A stretch of 64,000 nt of DNA from Betaproteobacteria bacterium (GCA_016716425.1 JADJWJ010000001.1:369001-433000), one strand, 5' to 3'; shown: positions 15,813-25,262, counted from the stretch's first letter. Notes: generated by a model from the letters alone, not told the origin. Numbers and translations are program-made.

Positions 15813-17120
15813 ATGTCGGCGAACCCTGCGTACCTCGCCCCGGGCGAAGGCGAAACGGTGTTCTCGGTCAGCGCGTCGCCAATCAAGTTCGGCGCCGGCG
15901 CGCTGCGCGAGCTCGGCGCGGACGCGGTCGCGCTCGGCATGAAGCGCGTCGGCATGTTCGTCGACGATCACGTGCTCGGGAGCGCGCCCGGGCAGACGGC
16001 GCTCGCCGCGCTGCGCGACGCAGGCGTTGCCGTCGAGGTCTACGACCACGCGCGCTGCGAGCCCGACAGCGACTCATTCGAGGCCGCCGCCGCCTTCGCG
16101 CGCGACGGCAACTTCGACGGCTTCGTCTCGCTAGGCGGCGGCTCGGTGATGGACACCGCCAAGGCCGCCAACCTGCTGGCGTCCTATCCCGACGAGCTCA
16201 TCGCCTACATCAACGCGCCGATCGGCCGCGCGAAGCCGATTCCCGGCAAGCTGAAGCCGCACATCGCGTGCCCGACCACGTGCGGCACCGGCAGCGAGAC
16301 GACCGGCATCACGATCGTCGATCTCAAGTCCGTGGGACTCAAGACCGGCATCGCGTCGCCGCTGCTCAAACCCACGCTCGCGCTCGTCGACCCGACGACC
16401 ACCGAGACGCTGCCGGGCGGCGTGGTCGCCGCCTGCGGCTTCGACGTGCTCACGCACGCGGTCGAGTCGTACACGGCGCGCCCCTACACGAGCCGCCCGC
16501 GGCCCGCGCATCCGTCGCAGCGCCCGCCGTACCAGGGCGCAACGCCCTACAACGACATCGGTAGCCTGGCGGCGATCCGGCTGGGCGGCAGGTACCTCGC
16601 GCGCGCCGTGCGCGACGCCGGCGACGTCGAGGCGCGCCACCAGCTGATGTTCGCGTCCACGCTCGCCGGGCTCGCGTTCGGCAGCGCCGGCGTGCACATC
16701 CCGCACGCGATGTCGTACGCGGTGGCCACGCTGCGGCACGTGTACCGGGCGCAGGGCTACGAGGAGCGCGAGCCGATGGTCCCGCACGGCATCGCGGTGG
16801 TGATCAACGCGCCGGCCGCGTTCCGTTTCACCGCGCCGGCCAATCCGGCGCGCCACCTCGAAGCCGCGGCCGCGCTCGGCGCCGACGTGGCCGGTGCGAA
16901 GCCGGAGGACGCCGGCGAGATCCTCGCCGGCGCCTTCATCGCACTGATGCGCGAGACCGGCCTGCCTTCGGGCATCGCGGCGCTGGGCTACGGCGAGACC
17001 GACGTGCCCGCGCTCGCCGCCGGCGCGTACGCGCAGCAGCGCCCGCTCGTGATGGCGCCGCGCAGTGTGTCGCAGCAGGACCTGGAGGGGCTCTACCGGG
17101 GCGCGATGCGGTACTGGTGA
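15813..17120 (+). CDS. Iron-type alcohol dehydrogenase, hydroxyacid-oxoacid transhydrogenase-like
   Basis: 435 residues. GGGSVMDTAKA (NAD binding), PTTCGTGSE, then metal-ligand segments around FDVLTHAVES and IPHAMSYAVA. The insert RPAHPSQRPPYQGATPYND is characteristic of hydroxyacid-oxoacid transhydrogenase (ADHFE1-like), which couples 4-hydroxybutyrate oxidation to 2-oxoglutarate reduction. A strong AAGGAGG site lies nine bases before ATG 15813. The rhizobial VLCFA locus also carries an alcohol dehydrogenase, but of another superfamily, so the parallel may be chance. Confidence 0.82.
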   Translation: MSANPAYLAPGEGETVFSVSASPIKFGAGALRELGADAVALGMKRVGMFVDDHVLGSAPGQTALAALRDAGVAVEVYDHARCEPDSDSFEAAAAFARDGNFDGFVSLGGGSVMDTAKAANLLASYPDELIAYINAPIGRAKPIPGKLKPHIACPTTCGTGSETTGITIVDLKSVGLKTGIASPLLKPTLALVDPTTTETLPGGVVAACGFDVLTHAVESYTARPYTSRPRPAHPSQRPPYQGATPYNDIGSLAAIRLGGRYLARAVRDAGDVEARHQLMFASTLAGLAFGSAGVHIPHAMSYAVATLRHVYRAQGYEEREPMVPHGIAVVINAPAAFRFTAPANPARHLEAAAALGADVAGAKPEDAGEILAGAFIALMRETGLPSGIAALGYGETDVPALAAGAYAQQRPLVMAPRSVSQQDLEGLYRGAMRYW

Positions 17121-17163
17121 GGCTGCGGGAACGCCGCGCCCCACGGTCGGGGGCGCCGGCCCT

Positions 17164-18330
17164 TCAGCGTCCCGCCGCAGTCGCGGCCCCGCGCGCGTCG
17201 GCCGCCAGCGCGTCGACGCTGCGGCCGGTGAGCGTGCGCAGGAACGCGACCAGCGCCGCACGCTCCGTCGCGGTCAGGCCAAGCGGCGCGACGAGCGCGC
17301 TCCTGTCCGGATTGTCGACGCCGCCGCGGTCGTAGAACTCGACGACGGCCTCGAGCGTGCGCAACGACCCGTCGTGCATGTAGGGCGCGGTGAGCGCGAC
17401 GTTGCGCAGCGACGGCGTCTTGTAGGCCCAGCGGTCCTTCGGGTCGAGCGTGATCTCGTAGCGGCCGACGTCCTTCGCGGGCGGCTCGGAGAACGATTCG
17501 ACCGTGCGCCGGTCGAGCTCGGCGTGCACGCCGGGGGCGAGCTCGACGCGGGTGCGCTCGGGCGCGCCGAACGTGCGGCGCCAGCCGACGCCGGTATTGT
17601 GGAAGGCGTGGTCGGTGAACAGCGCGTCGCGCTCGCCGACGCGGTGGCACGCGGCGCACCGGCCCTTGCCGGTGAAGAATTCGAAGCCGGCTTTCTCCAC
17701 GGCGTTCAGTGCGGACGTGTCGCCGCCGTAGCGCCAGCGGTCGAAGCGCGAGTCCGCCGCGACCAGCGTGCGCTGATAGGAAGCGAGCGCCGCGCCGACG
17801 CGCGCCGACGATGGACCCCGCCCGGCGAAGGCCGCCTCGAACAGTCCGCGGTAGTCGGGCAGCGCGGCGATGCGCTCGAGCACGTAGCCGATCGACGGGT
17901 TGCCCATCTCGTTGACCGCCAGCAGCGGGCCCCACACCTGGTCCTCCAGCGAGACTTCGCGGCCGTCGTGGAAGAGGCGCCGCTGCCACGCGACGTTGAG
18001 CACCGTCGGCGCGTTGCGGCGCACGCTGCGGCCTTCGATCCCCACCGACGTCGCGAGCTCGTGCGCGGTGAACCCCTGCTCCGGCACGTGGCACATCGCG
18101 CACGACATCGTGCCGTTGGGCGAGAGCCGCCGGTCGACGAACAGCTTGCGGCCGAGCGCCACCTTGGCCGGCGTGACCGGGTTGTCGGCCGGAACCTCCA
18201 TCGCCGGCAGCCCGAGCGTGGCGGGAACGCCGTTCGCTCGTGCCGGCCCGCCGGCGGAAACCGGTGGCGGTGCCGCGAGCGCGCCGCCCGCGAGCGCGAT
18301 GAACGCCAGCAGCCGCGCGGGTCCGCGCAT
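17164..18330 (-). CDS. Dihaem cytochrome c peroxidase / MauG-type protein
   Basis: 388 residues with an N-terminal signal peptide (MRGPARLLAFIALAGGALAA). Two haem c motifs, CAMCH and CAACH, lie in the order usual for bacterial cytochrome c peroxidase and MauG. A C-terminal segment with APYMHDGSLRTLEAVV fits the family. It acts in the periplasm. It is the third gene of a minus-strand unit after mtoX and a SCO gene, with ATGA overlap at 18330-18332. In methanethiol oxidase loci a MauG-type protein is thought to help mature the MtoX cofactor. Confidence 0.9.
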   Translation of the reverse strand: MRGPARLLAFIALAGGALAAPPPVSAGGPARANGVPATLGLPAMEVPADNPVTPAKVALGRKLFVDRRLSPNGTMSCAMCHVPEQGFTAHELATSVGIEGRSVRRNAPTVLNVAWQRRLFHDGREVSLEDQVWGPLLAVNEMGNPSIGYVLERIAALPDYRGLFEAAFAGRGPSSARVGAALASYQRTLVAADSRFDRWRYGGDTSALNAVEKAGFEFFTGKGRCAACHRVGERDALFTDHAFHNTGVGWRRTFGAPERTRVELAPGVHAELDRRTVESFSEPPAKDVGRYEITLDPKDRWAYKTPSLRNVALTAPYMHDGSLRTLEAVVEFYDRGGVDNPDRSALVAPLGLTATERAALVAFLRTLTGRSVDALAADARGAATAAGR

Positions 18331-19019
18331 CAGCGCCGCGCGTCCTCCTCCATCACCAGCGTGCGGATGTCGTTCAGCATCGCTTCGGGATGGAGATAGG
18401 CTGTCGAATAGATCTCGCGCACGCGGCCTTCGCGGTCGAGCAGGAAGAGCTTCAGCATGTGGCTGATCGTGCGCGTCGGGCGGCCCTTGGCGTCGCGCGC
18501 GACTTCGATCTCCTGGCCGAAGCCCTCGAGGATCGGCTGCAGCGCCTTGATCGAGCGCGTGGTGAGGAAGTGCCATGGCAGGGGGCCGGTTGCCCGCGCG
18601 TGCCTGCCGCCGTACGCCTGCATGGACTCGTGCGTGTCGTTGATCGGGTCGAACGACAGCGACACGAAGGCCGCGCGCCCGTGCAGTTTCGGCTCCGCCA
18701 GGATGCGCTTCTCGAGTTCGACGGCAGTCTCGTACGCGAGCGCGCAGCCCGTGGGCTCGACGCAGTAGGTGTACATGAGCGACAGCAGCGTGATCCGGCC
18801 GCGCGTGTACCGGGAGAGCCGGTGGCGCCTGCCGTCGCCGCCGACGACCTCGCCGTCGGGCGCGCGCTGGATGACGGGCAGTGCATAGCTGCCCGCTGCC
18901 GGCGGCACGTAGTCCATCACCGGCCTCGCCGCGACGGGCCTGTGCTCCTCGCGGTGGGCCGGTGCGCCCGGCGCGACCAGCGCGAGCGCGACGAGCGCGA
19001 TCGCGCTAGGTCTTCGCAC
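18330..19019 (-). CDS. SCO1/SenC-type copper chaperone with CX5C motif
   Basis: 229 residues with an N-terminal signal peptide (ALVALALVAPGAPA). Thioredoxin-like fold. The copper site appears as CVEPTGC, two cysteines with five residues between instead of the usual three (CxxxC), and a later ISHMLKLFLLD supplies the conserved His. SCO proteins deliver copper to periplasmic metalloenzymes. It overlaps mtoX upstream by 14 bp and the dihaem gene downstream, so all three are probably translated together. Role: copper insertion into MtoX, inferred from the conserved gene order. Confidence 0.85.
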   Translation of the reverse strand: MRRPSAIALVALALVAPGAPAHREEHRPVAARPVMDYVPPAAGSYALPVIQRAPDGEVVGGDGRRHRLSRYTRGRITLLSLMYTYCVEPTGCALAYETAVELEKRILAEPKLHGRAAFVSLSFDPINDTHESMQAYGGRHARATGPLPWHFLTTRSIKALQPILEGFGQEIEVARDAKGRPTRTISHMLKLFLLDREGRVREIYSTAYLHPEAMLNDIRTLVMEEDARR

Positions 19020-20298
19020 CCGGCTTCGCGCTGAACTTCATGTGGTGCGCGCGGCCCAGCTTCTCCTTGGCGAAGTCCACCTCGAAGGCGGGCTTCAGCT
19101 CCTTGCCGTCCCAGTGGAACGCCCGCAGGAACTGCTCGTTGTCGTCGCCCTTCTTGTCCCAGTTGGCGAGCAGCGAGCTCGTGATGTAGACGCGCTTGCC
19201 GTCCCAGCTCTGCGAGACCATGTTGACCTGCTTGCCGGTCTTCTTCGTGTAAACCTCCTTCGGCGCCTCCGGGTTGGATAGGTCGAAGTAGCGCGTCATG
19301 CCGTCCATGAAGGTATTGACCCACAGGCCCTTGCCGTCGGCGGAGATCGAGATGTCCACCGGCAGCGGGATCTTGGCCGGGTCGCCGATCGTCGCGACGT
19401 CCTTCGCCTGCCAGCCGCCCTTGCCGTCGGGCTTGACGAGCCAGAGTTTGGACGTGAGCGCCGTGGCCGTCACCGCCCAGTTGTCCTTGGGGTTGAGCGA
19501 CCAGCGGATCTCGAGCGGCGCGCCGGGCACGCTCATCACCTGCTTCGGCTGCATCGCCTTCAGGTCCCAGGCGGCCATCGTCGTGCCGAAGCGCTTCATC
19601 GCCTCCGGGTCGGCGACCATCTTGCCCATGTCCATCATGTAGTTGTTCCACCCGGTGAAGCTCGACGTGAGCAGCACGTTCTTCGCCGGGTTGATCGCGA
19701 GGTCGTAGCCGTAGCCGTCGCCCTTCGCGCCGCCGACCTCGCCGGCGGGCATGTCGTGCTTCGCGACGAACTCGCCCCTGTTGTTGTAGACGGCGATCCC
19801 GGTGACGCCGCCGTGGTCCTTCGTGTTGGACAGCGCCTGGATCATCATGCGGCCGGGCAGCGCGTAGAACGTGTGCGGCCCGACGAAGCCGGTCTTCTGC
19901 GGGAGATCGGTGATCGTGCGCACGAGCTTCGGCTTCGCCGGATCGGTGCCGACGTCGAACACGTGGATCTTCGAGTCGTCGAGCCCGCCCGCCCACAGAT
20001 GCTTGCGGTCGTCGGTGAAGCCCATGTGATGCGCCTCGCCGCGGCCGCCGACGGAGAGCGTGTGGACGACCTTGCCGTAGTCCTTCGCCTTCGGGTTGGC
20101 GCCGATCGTCACGAGCTTGTCGGAGCCGTCGCCCATGCCGGCGATGCCGAGCGTCCAGACGTGGACGTAGTCTTCCTGCCCCTTGATCAGGCGCGTCGTG
20201 TACGGCGAGTTGCAGGTCTCGTCGGCGACGGCGAGGCCCGCCCACGCCACCGCGACCGCGCCTGCGATCAGCTTGCACATCCGCTGCGTCGTGCCCAT
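19006..20298 (-). CDS. mtoX: Methanethiol oxidase, selenium-binding protein 1 family
   Basis: 430 residues, a signal peptide followed by a beta-propeller of the SBP56/MtoX family. His-rich blocks typical of the family include GEAHHMGFT, GPHTFYALPG and RAHHMKFS. MtoX oxidises methanethiol to formaldehyde, hydrogen sulfide and hydrogen peroxide in the periplasm and needs copper. A perfect AAGGAGG lies six bases upstream of ATG 20298. The following SCO1/SenC and MauG-type genes are the classic mtoX neighbourhood described in Hyphomicrobium and other methylotrophs and sulfur bacteria, which makes this more likely than a housekeeping selenium-binding protein. Confidence 0.88.
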   Translation of the reverse strand: MGTTQRMCKLIAGAVAVAWAGLAVADETCNSPYTTRLIKGQEDYVHVWTLGIAGMGDGSDKLVTIGANPKAKDYGKVVHTLSVGGRGEAHHMGFTDDRKHLWAGGLDDSKIHVFDVGTDPAKPKLVRTITDLPQKTGFVGPHTFYALPGRMMIQALSNTKDHGGVTGIAVYNNRGEFVAKHDMPAGEVGGAKGDGYGYDLAINPAKNVLLTSSFTGWNNYMMDMGKMVADPEAMKRFGTTMAAWDLKAMQPKQVMSVPGAPLEIRWSLNPKDNWAVTATALTSKLWLVKPDGKGGWQAKDVATIGDPAKIPLPVDISISADGKGLWVNTFMDGMTRYFDLSNPEAPKEVYTKKTGKQVNMVSQSWDGKRVYITSSLLANWDKKGDDNEQFLRAFHWDGKELKPAFEVDFAKEKLGRAHHMKFSAKPGAKT

Positions 20299-20521
20299 GG
20301 TTTCCTCCTTGTGGGTGGAACTCGCGGAACCGCGCGATCGGCCATGCTATGGCCGGGTCCGGCGCAGGTCAATGGAGACCCGCGCGGGGTTCGGACGCCG
20401 GGAGTCCGGATGGCGGCGTGGCGTTCGCGCGTCGGGTGCCGCGCGCCGCGGCGCGAAGCAGTGGCGCGCCGTCCGGCGGCCGGCGCCGCCCGTGTGGTTC
20501 CCGCCGCGATCCCGCGCTGCC

Positions 20522-20977
20522 CTACCAGCCTAAGTCGGCCCAACTCGCGCCGAGGAACGGATCCGACAGGTCGCGCGCGGTGGCGCTCTTCATCACGGCA
20601 TCCTGTTTGCGGCGGTACTCGGCAGCCTTCTCCGCGGCGTCCTGGCCACCCTGCGGTCCTTCCGGGTGCAGTTGCCGGTACGCCTCGTATTGCGCGGGTC
20701 CCCCGACGAACACCCGGTTGCCGGACGCATCGGGGTAGACGAAGAACTTCTTCCCGTTGCGCTGCATCGGCCGAAACTGGCCGGGGGGAAGGGTCCGCAC
20801 CCAATCTCCCTGGACCTTGTTCGTCGCCACCAGGACCTTGAATCCCAGGTCCTGCAGCTGGCGTTCGTCGATGCCTGGCGTGGCCGCGGCGGCGCCGCCG
20901 GTCACGAACAGCAGCGCCGCCAGTGCGCCGACCCTGGAAAGGCGCCTCGCGGTCGGAGAATTCACGTAGTGCTGCAT
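20522..20977 (-). CDS. Small secreted protein of unknown function
   Basis: About 151 residues from ATG 20977 (a longer start at 20995 is possible but lacks a ribosome-binding site). The N terminus is a signal peptide ending near TGGAAAATPG. The body contains RPMQRNGKKFFVYPDASGN and VFVGGPAQYEAYRQLHP, patterns of small betaproteobacterial secreted proteins I cannot name. No catalytic motif is seen. It precedes the mtoX unit by 223 bases on the same strand; that gap shows no clear feature apart from the mtoX Shine-Dalgarno. Confidence 0.6.
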   Translation of the reverse strand: MQHYVNSPTARRLSRVGALAALLFVTGGAAAATPGIDERQLQDLGFKVLVATNKVQGDWVRTLPPGQFRPMQRNGKKFFVYPDASGNRVFVGGPAQYEAYRQLHPEGPQGGQDAAEKAAEYRRKQDAVMKSATARDLSDPFLGASWADLGW

Positions 20978-21110
20978 GGGCTTCGTTCCAATCATCGTGG
21001 GTCGAGTTGCAGCGGGGGCGCCCGTCGCCGCGGGGCGGGATCGAGCCGGGAGTTCGCCGCCGGCCGTGCGCGCGCCGGACCGGCCGCCGTCGGCACGGGA
21101 TGCGCCGCCG

Positions 21111-21869
21111 CTATCCCCGCCCCACGAACGGCATCTTGGTCGCCATGATCGTCATGAACTGCACGTTGGCGTCCAGCGGCAGCCCTGCCATGTAGACGAT
21201 GGCCGACGCGACGTGCGCGACGTCCATCAGCGGCTCGACCGCGATCTGCCCGTTCGCCTGCGGCACGCCGGTCGCCATCTTCGCGGCCATCTCGGTCCCC
21301 GCGTTGCCGATGTCGATCTGGCCGCACGCGATGTCGTACTTGCGGCCGTCGAGCGACGTGGCCTTGGTGAGTCCGGTGATCGCGTGCTTGGTCGCCGTGT
21401 ACGGCGCGGAGTTGGGCCGCGGCGCGTGCGCCGAGATCGAGCCGTTGTTGATGATGCGCCCGCCGCGCGGCGCCTGGTCCTTCATGATGCGGATCGCGTG
21501 CTGCGTGCACAGGAAGGCCCCGGTCAGGTTGATGTCGACGACGTTGCGCCACTGCTCGAGCGTCAGGTCCTCCATGTCGATCGGCGGCGCGCCCACGCCG
21601 GCGTTGTTGAATAGCACGTCGAGCCGACCCCAGGATGCCTTCACACGGTCGAAGAGCGTCGCGACCGACGCCGGGTCGGCGACGTTCGTCGGCACCGCGA
21701 GCGCATCGGCCGCGAGCGCGCCGGTCGCCGCGATGGCCGCGTCGAGCGGCTCGCGCCGCCGGCCCGCGAACGCGACGCGGTAACCGTTCTGGAGCAGCGC
21801 CGTGGCCGCCGCCTTGCCGATGCCGGTGCCCGCGCCGGTGACGATCGCCGTCTTCATTGTCTGCGCCAT
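21111..21869 (-). CDS. Short-chain dehydrogenase/reductase
   Basis: 252 residues. TGAGTGIGKA nucleotide-binding motif, NNAGVG, catalytic Ser in NNGSISAHAP, and YTATK. A typical classical SDR, NAD(P)-dependent, cytoplasmic. The C terminus lacks the VDGG common to FabG. It lies 39 bases after the methyltransferase gene on the same strand and may be cotranscribed. Substrate unknown. Confidence 0.82.
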   Translation of the reverse strand: MAQTMKTAIVTGAGTGIGKAAATALLQNGYRVAFAGRRREPLDAAIAATGALAADALAVPTNVADPASVATLFDRVKASWGRLDVLFNNAGVGAPPIDMEDLTLEQWRNVVDINLTGAFLCTQHAIRIMKDQAPRGGRIINNGSISAHAPRPNSAPYTATKHAITGLTKATSLDGRKYDIACGQIDIGNAGTEMAAKMATGVPQANGQIAVEPLMDVAHVASAIVYMAGLPLDANVQFMTIMATKMPFVGRG

Positions 21870-21908
21870 GTTCGGGTTCTCGCCGGTTGAGGGTACGGAC
21901 GGATTGTG

Positions 21909-23453
21909 TCACGCCGCGAGCAGCGCATGCATGGCGAAGTGCGACAGGTGGGTTGCCACCGTACCCTGCGCGTGCGCCCGGTCGGCGGGCGGCAGCGTGG
22001 CCGCGTACGCGGCCACGAGGTCGGCGTGCGAGCGCGTGCCGTCGAGCAGCGGGAGCAGCGCGCGTGCTGTGGCATCGTCGATGCGCAGCGTCTCGTGCCG
22101 GAGGTTGGTCACCGTGGATTGCCGCGCTGCCTGCCAGCGGACGAGCGGACTCGCCACCGGTCGCGCCGACGGGACCGGGACGAACGCGGGCGGCTGCACC
22201 GACAGGTCGACCGAGCCCGCGAGGCACGCCTCGGCCAGCAGCTCGGTGACAGGCCGTGCGCCCGCGGCGTCGGCCGGCGCGTGGCGGCGCTGCCAGTCCG
22301 CGACCTCGGCCACGGGAACGCTGCGCGGCGCCAGTCCGGTCAGCCACTGCAGCACGCGGCGCAGCGCGCGCACGTTCGGGTCCGCGGATTCGGCCGCGGC
22401 GGCGAGCGCCTTGCCCTCGGCGGCGGCGCGCACGAGCGGCAGCGCGGCCGCGACGTGCATGTCGGCGACGCGCGTCGCGTCGAGCGGACGGCCGCCCCCC
22501 GCGTCCGCGCGGCACACGACCGACTGGCGAAAGCGGGACAGGCGCGCGAAATCGAGGTACTGCTCGCGTGCAAGCGGCGGCATGTCGCCGACCAGCGCAC
22601 GCATGCCGGGCGACAGGCCCGCGCGGCCGACTGCCGGCAGCCGCGCCTCCGCGACGAATGCGAGGTCATGCCGCGCGAGGTGCGTCGCGAATTCGTGGAA
22701 GTAGACCGGATCGTTGGGCACGGCCAGGTCGTCGTGCGCGAGCGCGCTGTCGGTCGCTGCCGCGACGCGCGCGAACTCGTGCCGCAGCAGTGCGTCGGCC
22801 TCGTTCTGCGCGGCACCCGGCTCGGCCATGAGCGCCGCGAACGCTCGCGCCGCCGCGACGCGCTCCGGCGGATCCGTGATGGCCGCGACGTGATGCCGGA
22901 GCACCTCCCACGCCGCCTGCCGGACGTGGCAGCCGGGATAGACGTTGTAGCTGACGAACAGCACGCCATTGCGCGCGAGCCGCCGCGCGGCGAGGGCGAG
23001 CAGCGCGTCGCGGACCGGCGCCGGCACCCACGAGTAGATTCCGTGCGCGACGATGTAGTCGTACTCGGCGGGCTCGTCCGTCAGTTCCGCGAGGTCGCGC
23101 TCCACCAGCGCGACGTTGGCAAGGCCCAGCGCCGCGGCACCGGCGCGCGCCGTGGCGATGGCGCGCGGCGACACGTCGCAGCCGACGAACCGTGCGCGGG
23201 GCAGGACGGCGGCCATCGGCAGGAGGTTCGCGCCGTCGCTGCAGCCGACCTCGAGGACGCGGCAGGTCGCGACCGGTGCGGGTGCCAAGCCGAACAGCGT
23301 GGCCACCGTCGCGAGGTGGGCGGGATGCGACAGGGCGTTGGACTGCGCGGCGTACGGGATCGCGTCGTAGCGGCGCGCGATCGCGGGCGTGTCCGGCACC
23401 GTACCCGGGATCAAGCGGCGCCGCTCCGCGGAACGGATTCGCGGCGTCCGCAT
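21909..23453 (-). CDS. Class I methyltransferase with regulatory domain (PF10119-type)
   Basis: 514 residues from ATG 23453. The N-terminal SAM-binding motif is VLEVGCSDGANLLPMA, preceded by RYDAIPYAAQSNALSHP, a pattern I associate with methyltransferases carrying a methyltransferase-regulatory domain. The C-terminal 250 residues contain helical segments typical of that regulatory part. Frames upstream of 23453 are also open but low in coding character. Substrate unknown; cytoplasmic. First gene of the minus-strand run that continues with the SDR. Confidence 0.75.
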   Translation of the reverse strand: MRTPRIRSAERRRLIPGTVPDTPAIARRYDAIPYAAQSNALSHPAHLATVATLFGLAPAPVATCRVLEVGCSDGANLLPMAAVLPRARFVGCDVSPRAIATARAGAAALGLANVALVERDLAELTDEPAEYDYIVAHGIYSWVPAPVRDALLALAARRLARNGVLFVSYNVYPGCHVRQAAWEVLRHHVAAITDPPERVAAARAFAALMAEPGAAQNEADALLRHEFARVAAATDSALAHDDLAVPNDPVYFHEFATHLARHDLAFVAEARLPAVGRAGLSPGMRALVGDMPPLAREQYLDFARLSRFRQSVVCRADAGGGRPLDATRVADMHVAAALPLVRAAAEGKALAAAAESADPNVRALRRVLQWLTGLAPRSVPVAEVADWQRRHAPADAAGARPVTELLAEACLAGSVDLSVQPPAFVPVPSARPVASPLVRWQAARQSTVTNLRHETLRIDDATARALLPLLDGTRSHADLVAAYAATLPPADRAHAQGTVATHLSHFAMHALLAA

Positions 23454-23616
23454 GCCGTGGTGGCGGCGCGTCCGGGTGGCGCAGCGAGGTGGCGGGCGGG
23501 AATGCACGGCATACGGCCATTGTAGGGTCCGATTGCCGCGCGGCGTGCCAGCGGCTATTATGACATTGGCATGGGTGGTCGAGTCCCGTGCCGCCGGGAC
23601 GACGTCCCCCAACGCC

Positions 23617-24402
23617 ATGAAGCGAACGTCCACGTGCACGATCTGCGGCCAGCCGGCCCCGCGCGGCGCCGCACTCTGCGCGCCGTGCCGCGCGGCGCTC
23701 AAGCGGGCCGGCCAGCGCACGGTGCAGGACCTGCCGCATTACCGCCATCCGGTTCCGCGCTCACGCGCGCGACGGCAGGACGCCCCCGACGGCGTTGGGG
23801 CGGAGTCGGCCGCGGCCCGCGGCGACGGGCGCGGTGCCGGCGATGCCGGCCGCCGGATCGTGCTGGCGACGGCCGCCATCGCGGCGCTGGCCGGTGTGGC
23901 CTATCTCGGCCAGCCGCAGTGGAGCCGCGACGACGCCGACGCGCCGGGCGACGCGAAGGTGCGCCCGACGCAGCAGGCTCCCGCGGCACCGCCGCCGGCG
24001 ATCGCGATCGCGCCGCCGGCCGTGGCCGCTCCGGTTGCGTCGGCCGCGCCGGCGAGCCCGCCGCCGGCGCGCACGCCGGCACGCACGTCGCCGGCCGCGC
24101 CCGCACGCGCAGCGGAGCCGCCACGCGTCGAGCCGCCGACCGCGGCGCCCGTCTATCCTTCGCTCGACGCCTTCGGCACGATCGCCGAAGCCCCGCGGGT
24201 GCCGCCGCCGCAGCCGGTGCCGGCCGCGCGCCCCGCGCCGCCGCCCGACCGCTGGCAGCGCATGCGCGACGCCCTCGCGCAGTGCGAGCGCGAGGGCGGG
24301 TTCTCGGGCTTCCTGTGCGACCAGCGCACCCGGATCGATGCGTGCGACGGCTATTGGGGGCGCGTCCCCCAATGCCCGGACCTGCCGGAAAATCCGCGCT
24401 GA
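23617..24402 (+). CDS. Zinc-ribbon membrane protein with long Pro/Ala-rich region
   Basis: 261 residues. The N terminus has two CxxC pairs (CTICGQPAP, CAPCRAA), a double zinc ribbon. One transmembrane helix follows at about residue 85 (VLATAAIAALAGVAYLG), then roughly 120 residues rich in Pro and Ala. A conserved C-terminal Cys-rich domain ends it (QCEREGGFSGFLCDQRTRI and CDGYWGRVPQCP). The C-terminal domain is widespread in Burkholderiales membrane proteins with unknown role. Divergent from the methyltransferase gene. Confidence 0.7.
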   Translation: MKRTSTCTICGQPAPRGAALCAPCRAALKRAGQRTVQDLPHYRHPVPRSRARRQDAPDGVGAESAAARGDGRGAGDAGRRIVLATAAIAALAGVAYLGQPQWSRDDADAPGDAKVRPTQQAPAAPPPAIAIAPPAVAAPVASAAPASPPPARTPARTSPAAPARAAEPPRVEPPTAAPVYPSLDAFGTIAEAPRVPPPQPVPAARPAPPPDRWQRMRDALAQCEREGGFSGFLCDQRTRIDACDGYWGRVPQCPDLPENPR

Positions 24403-24436
24403 CGCGGGGAACGGTGCGCGCTGTCGCGCCGGGGCG

Positions 24437-24784
24437 TCAGGGCGTGCGGTACGAGCCCGCCGTCCGATTGACCGACGTCGCGACGGCCGGCTTCAGCTGC
24501 ATCACGATGTCGTCCACCGAGGACGTCGTGGCGCCGGTCGTCGGCGAAATGAAGCCGACCGCGTAGCATTTGTCGAATTCGGCGACGATTAGGTGCTGGC
24601 CCCGCTGGCGCAGCGCGGCCCGCTCCGGCGACTTCGGATCCGACAGATCGAACGGCGGTTGGGTGTCGCGGAACACGACGGCGTCGTTGCCGTCGACGAC
24701 GATGTAGCACGGGGCCGCGCCGGCCGTGGTCGTGAGGCCCAGCGCCGCGATTGCCGCCGCGTGCCACAGTGAGCGTGTGCGCAT
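24437..24784 (-). CDS. Small secreted protein of unknown function
   Basis: 115 residues from ATG 24784, which has GGAG seven bases upstream; an ATG at 24796 is also in frame. Signal peptide (MRTRSLWHAAAIAALGLTTT) followed by CYIVVDGNDAVVFRDTQPPF, a short motif found in small periplasmic proteins of Burkholderiales. No enzymatic motif. Convergent with the zinc-ribbon gene. Confidence 0.7.
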   Translation of the reverse strand: MRTRSLWHAAAIAALGLTTTAGAAPCYIVVDGNDAVVFRDTQPPFDLSDPKSPERAALRQRGQHLIVAEFDKCYAVGFISPTTGATTSSVDDIVMQLKPAVATSVNRTAGSYRTP

Positions 24785-24851
24785 GAGAGTCTCCATCGGG
24801 TTCGGCGCCGCACGGCCGTCCGCGCGCCCGAACGCTGGCGCCATGGTAGCC

Positions 24852-25262
24852 CTATGCGGCGGCGGCCGCCAGCCGTGCGAGGCCGAACCCCGCGGCGGCG
24901 GCAGCGGCGGTGACGGCGGTGCCCCACAGCACGTCGACCACCGCGGCGCCGACCGTCCAGCCGCGCAGGATTGCCAGGTTCGTGAGGTCGTACGTGCCGT
25001 AGACGACCAGTCCGAATGCCGCGCCGGCGACAAGTGCGCGCGGGAAGCTCCCGGCGTCGAGCGCGGGCACGACGACGAAGCCGGCGATGCCGGCCGCGTA
25101 GATCGCGTAGAGGAGCGCGGCGGCCCACCAGCGCGGCGGCGTGCGCAGCAGCGCGCCTACCTGCGATTGGTAGAATCCTCGCGCGACGTAGCCGAGCCAC
25201 ACGAGGTCGAGCAGCGCGAACGCGACGAGCGTGCCGGTGTAGGCGAGAACGAGGGAGGTCAT
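24852..25262 (-). CDS. DUF2177 family membrane protein
   Basis: 136 residues with four hydrophobic segments. Motifs ALLDLVWLGYVARGFYQSQV near the N terminus and YGTYDLTNLAILRGW in the third segment match DUF2177. Function unknown. The start is set by the family N terminus (MTSL). That ATG overlaps by two bases the divergent ATG of the next gene (25261), leaving no intergenic promoter space. Confidence 0.85.
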   Translation of the reverse strand: MTSLVLAYTGTLVAFALLDLVWLGYVARGFYQSQVGALLRTPPRWWAAALLYAIYAAGIAGFVVVPALDAGSFPRALVAGAAFGLVVYGTYDLTNLAILRGWTVGAAVVDVLWGTAVTAAAAAAGFGLARLAAAAA

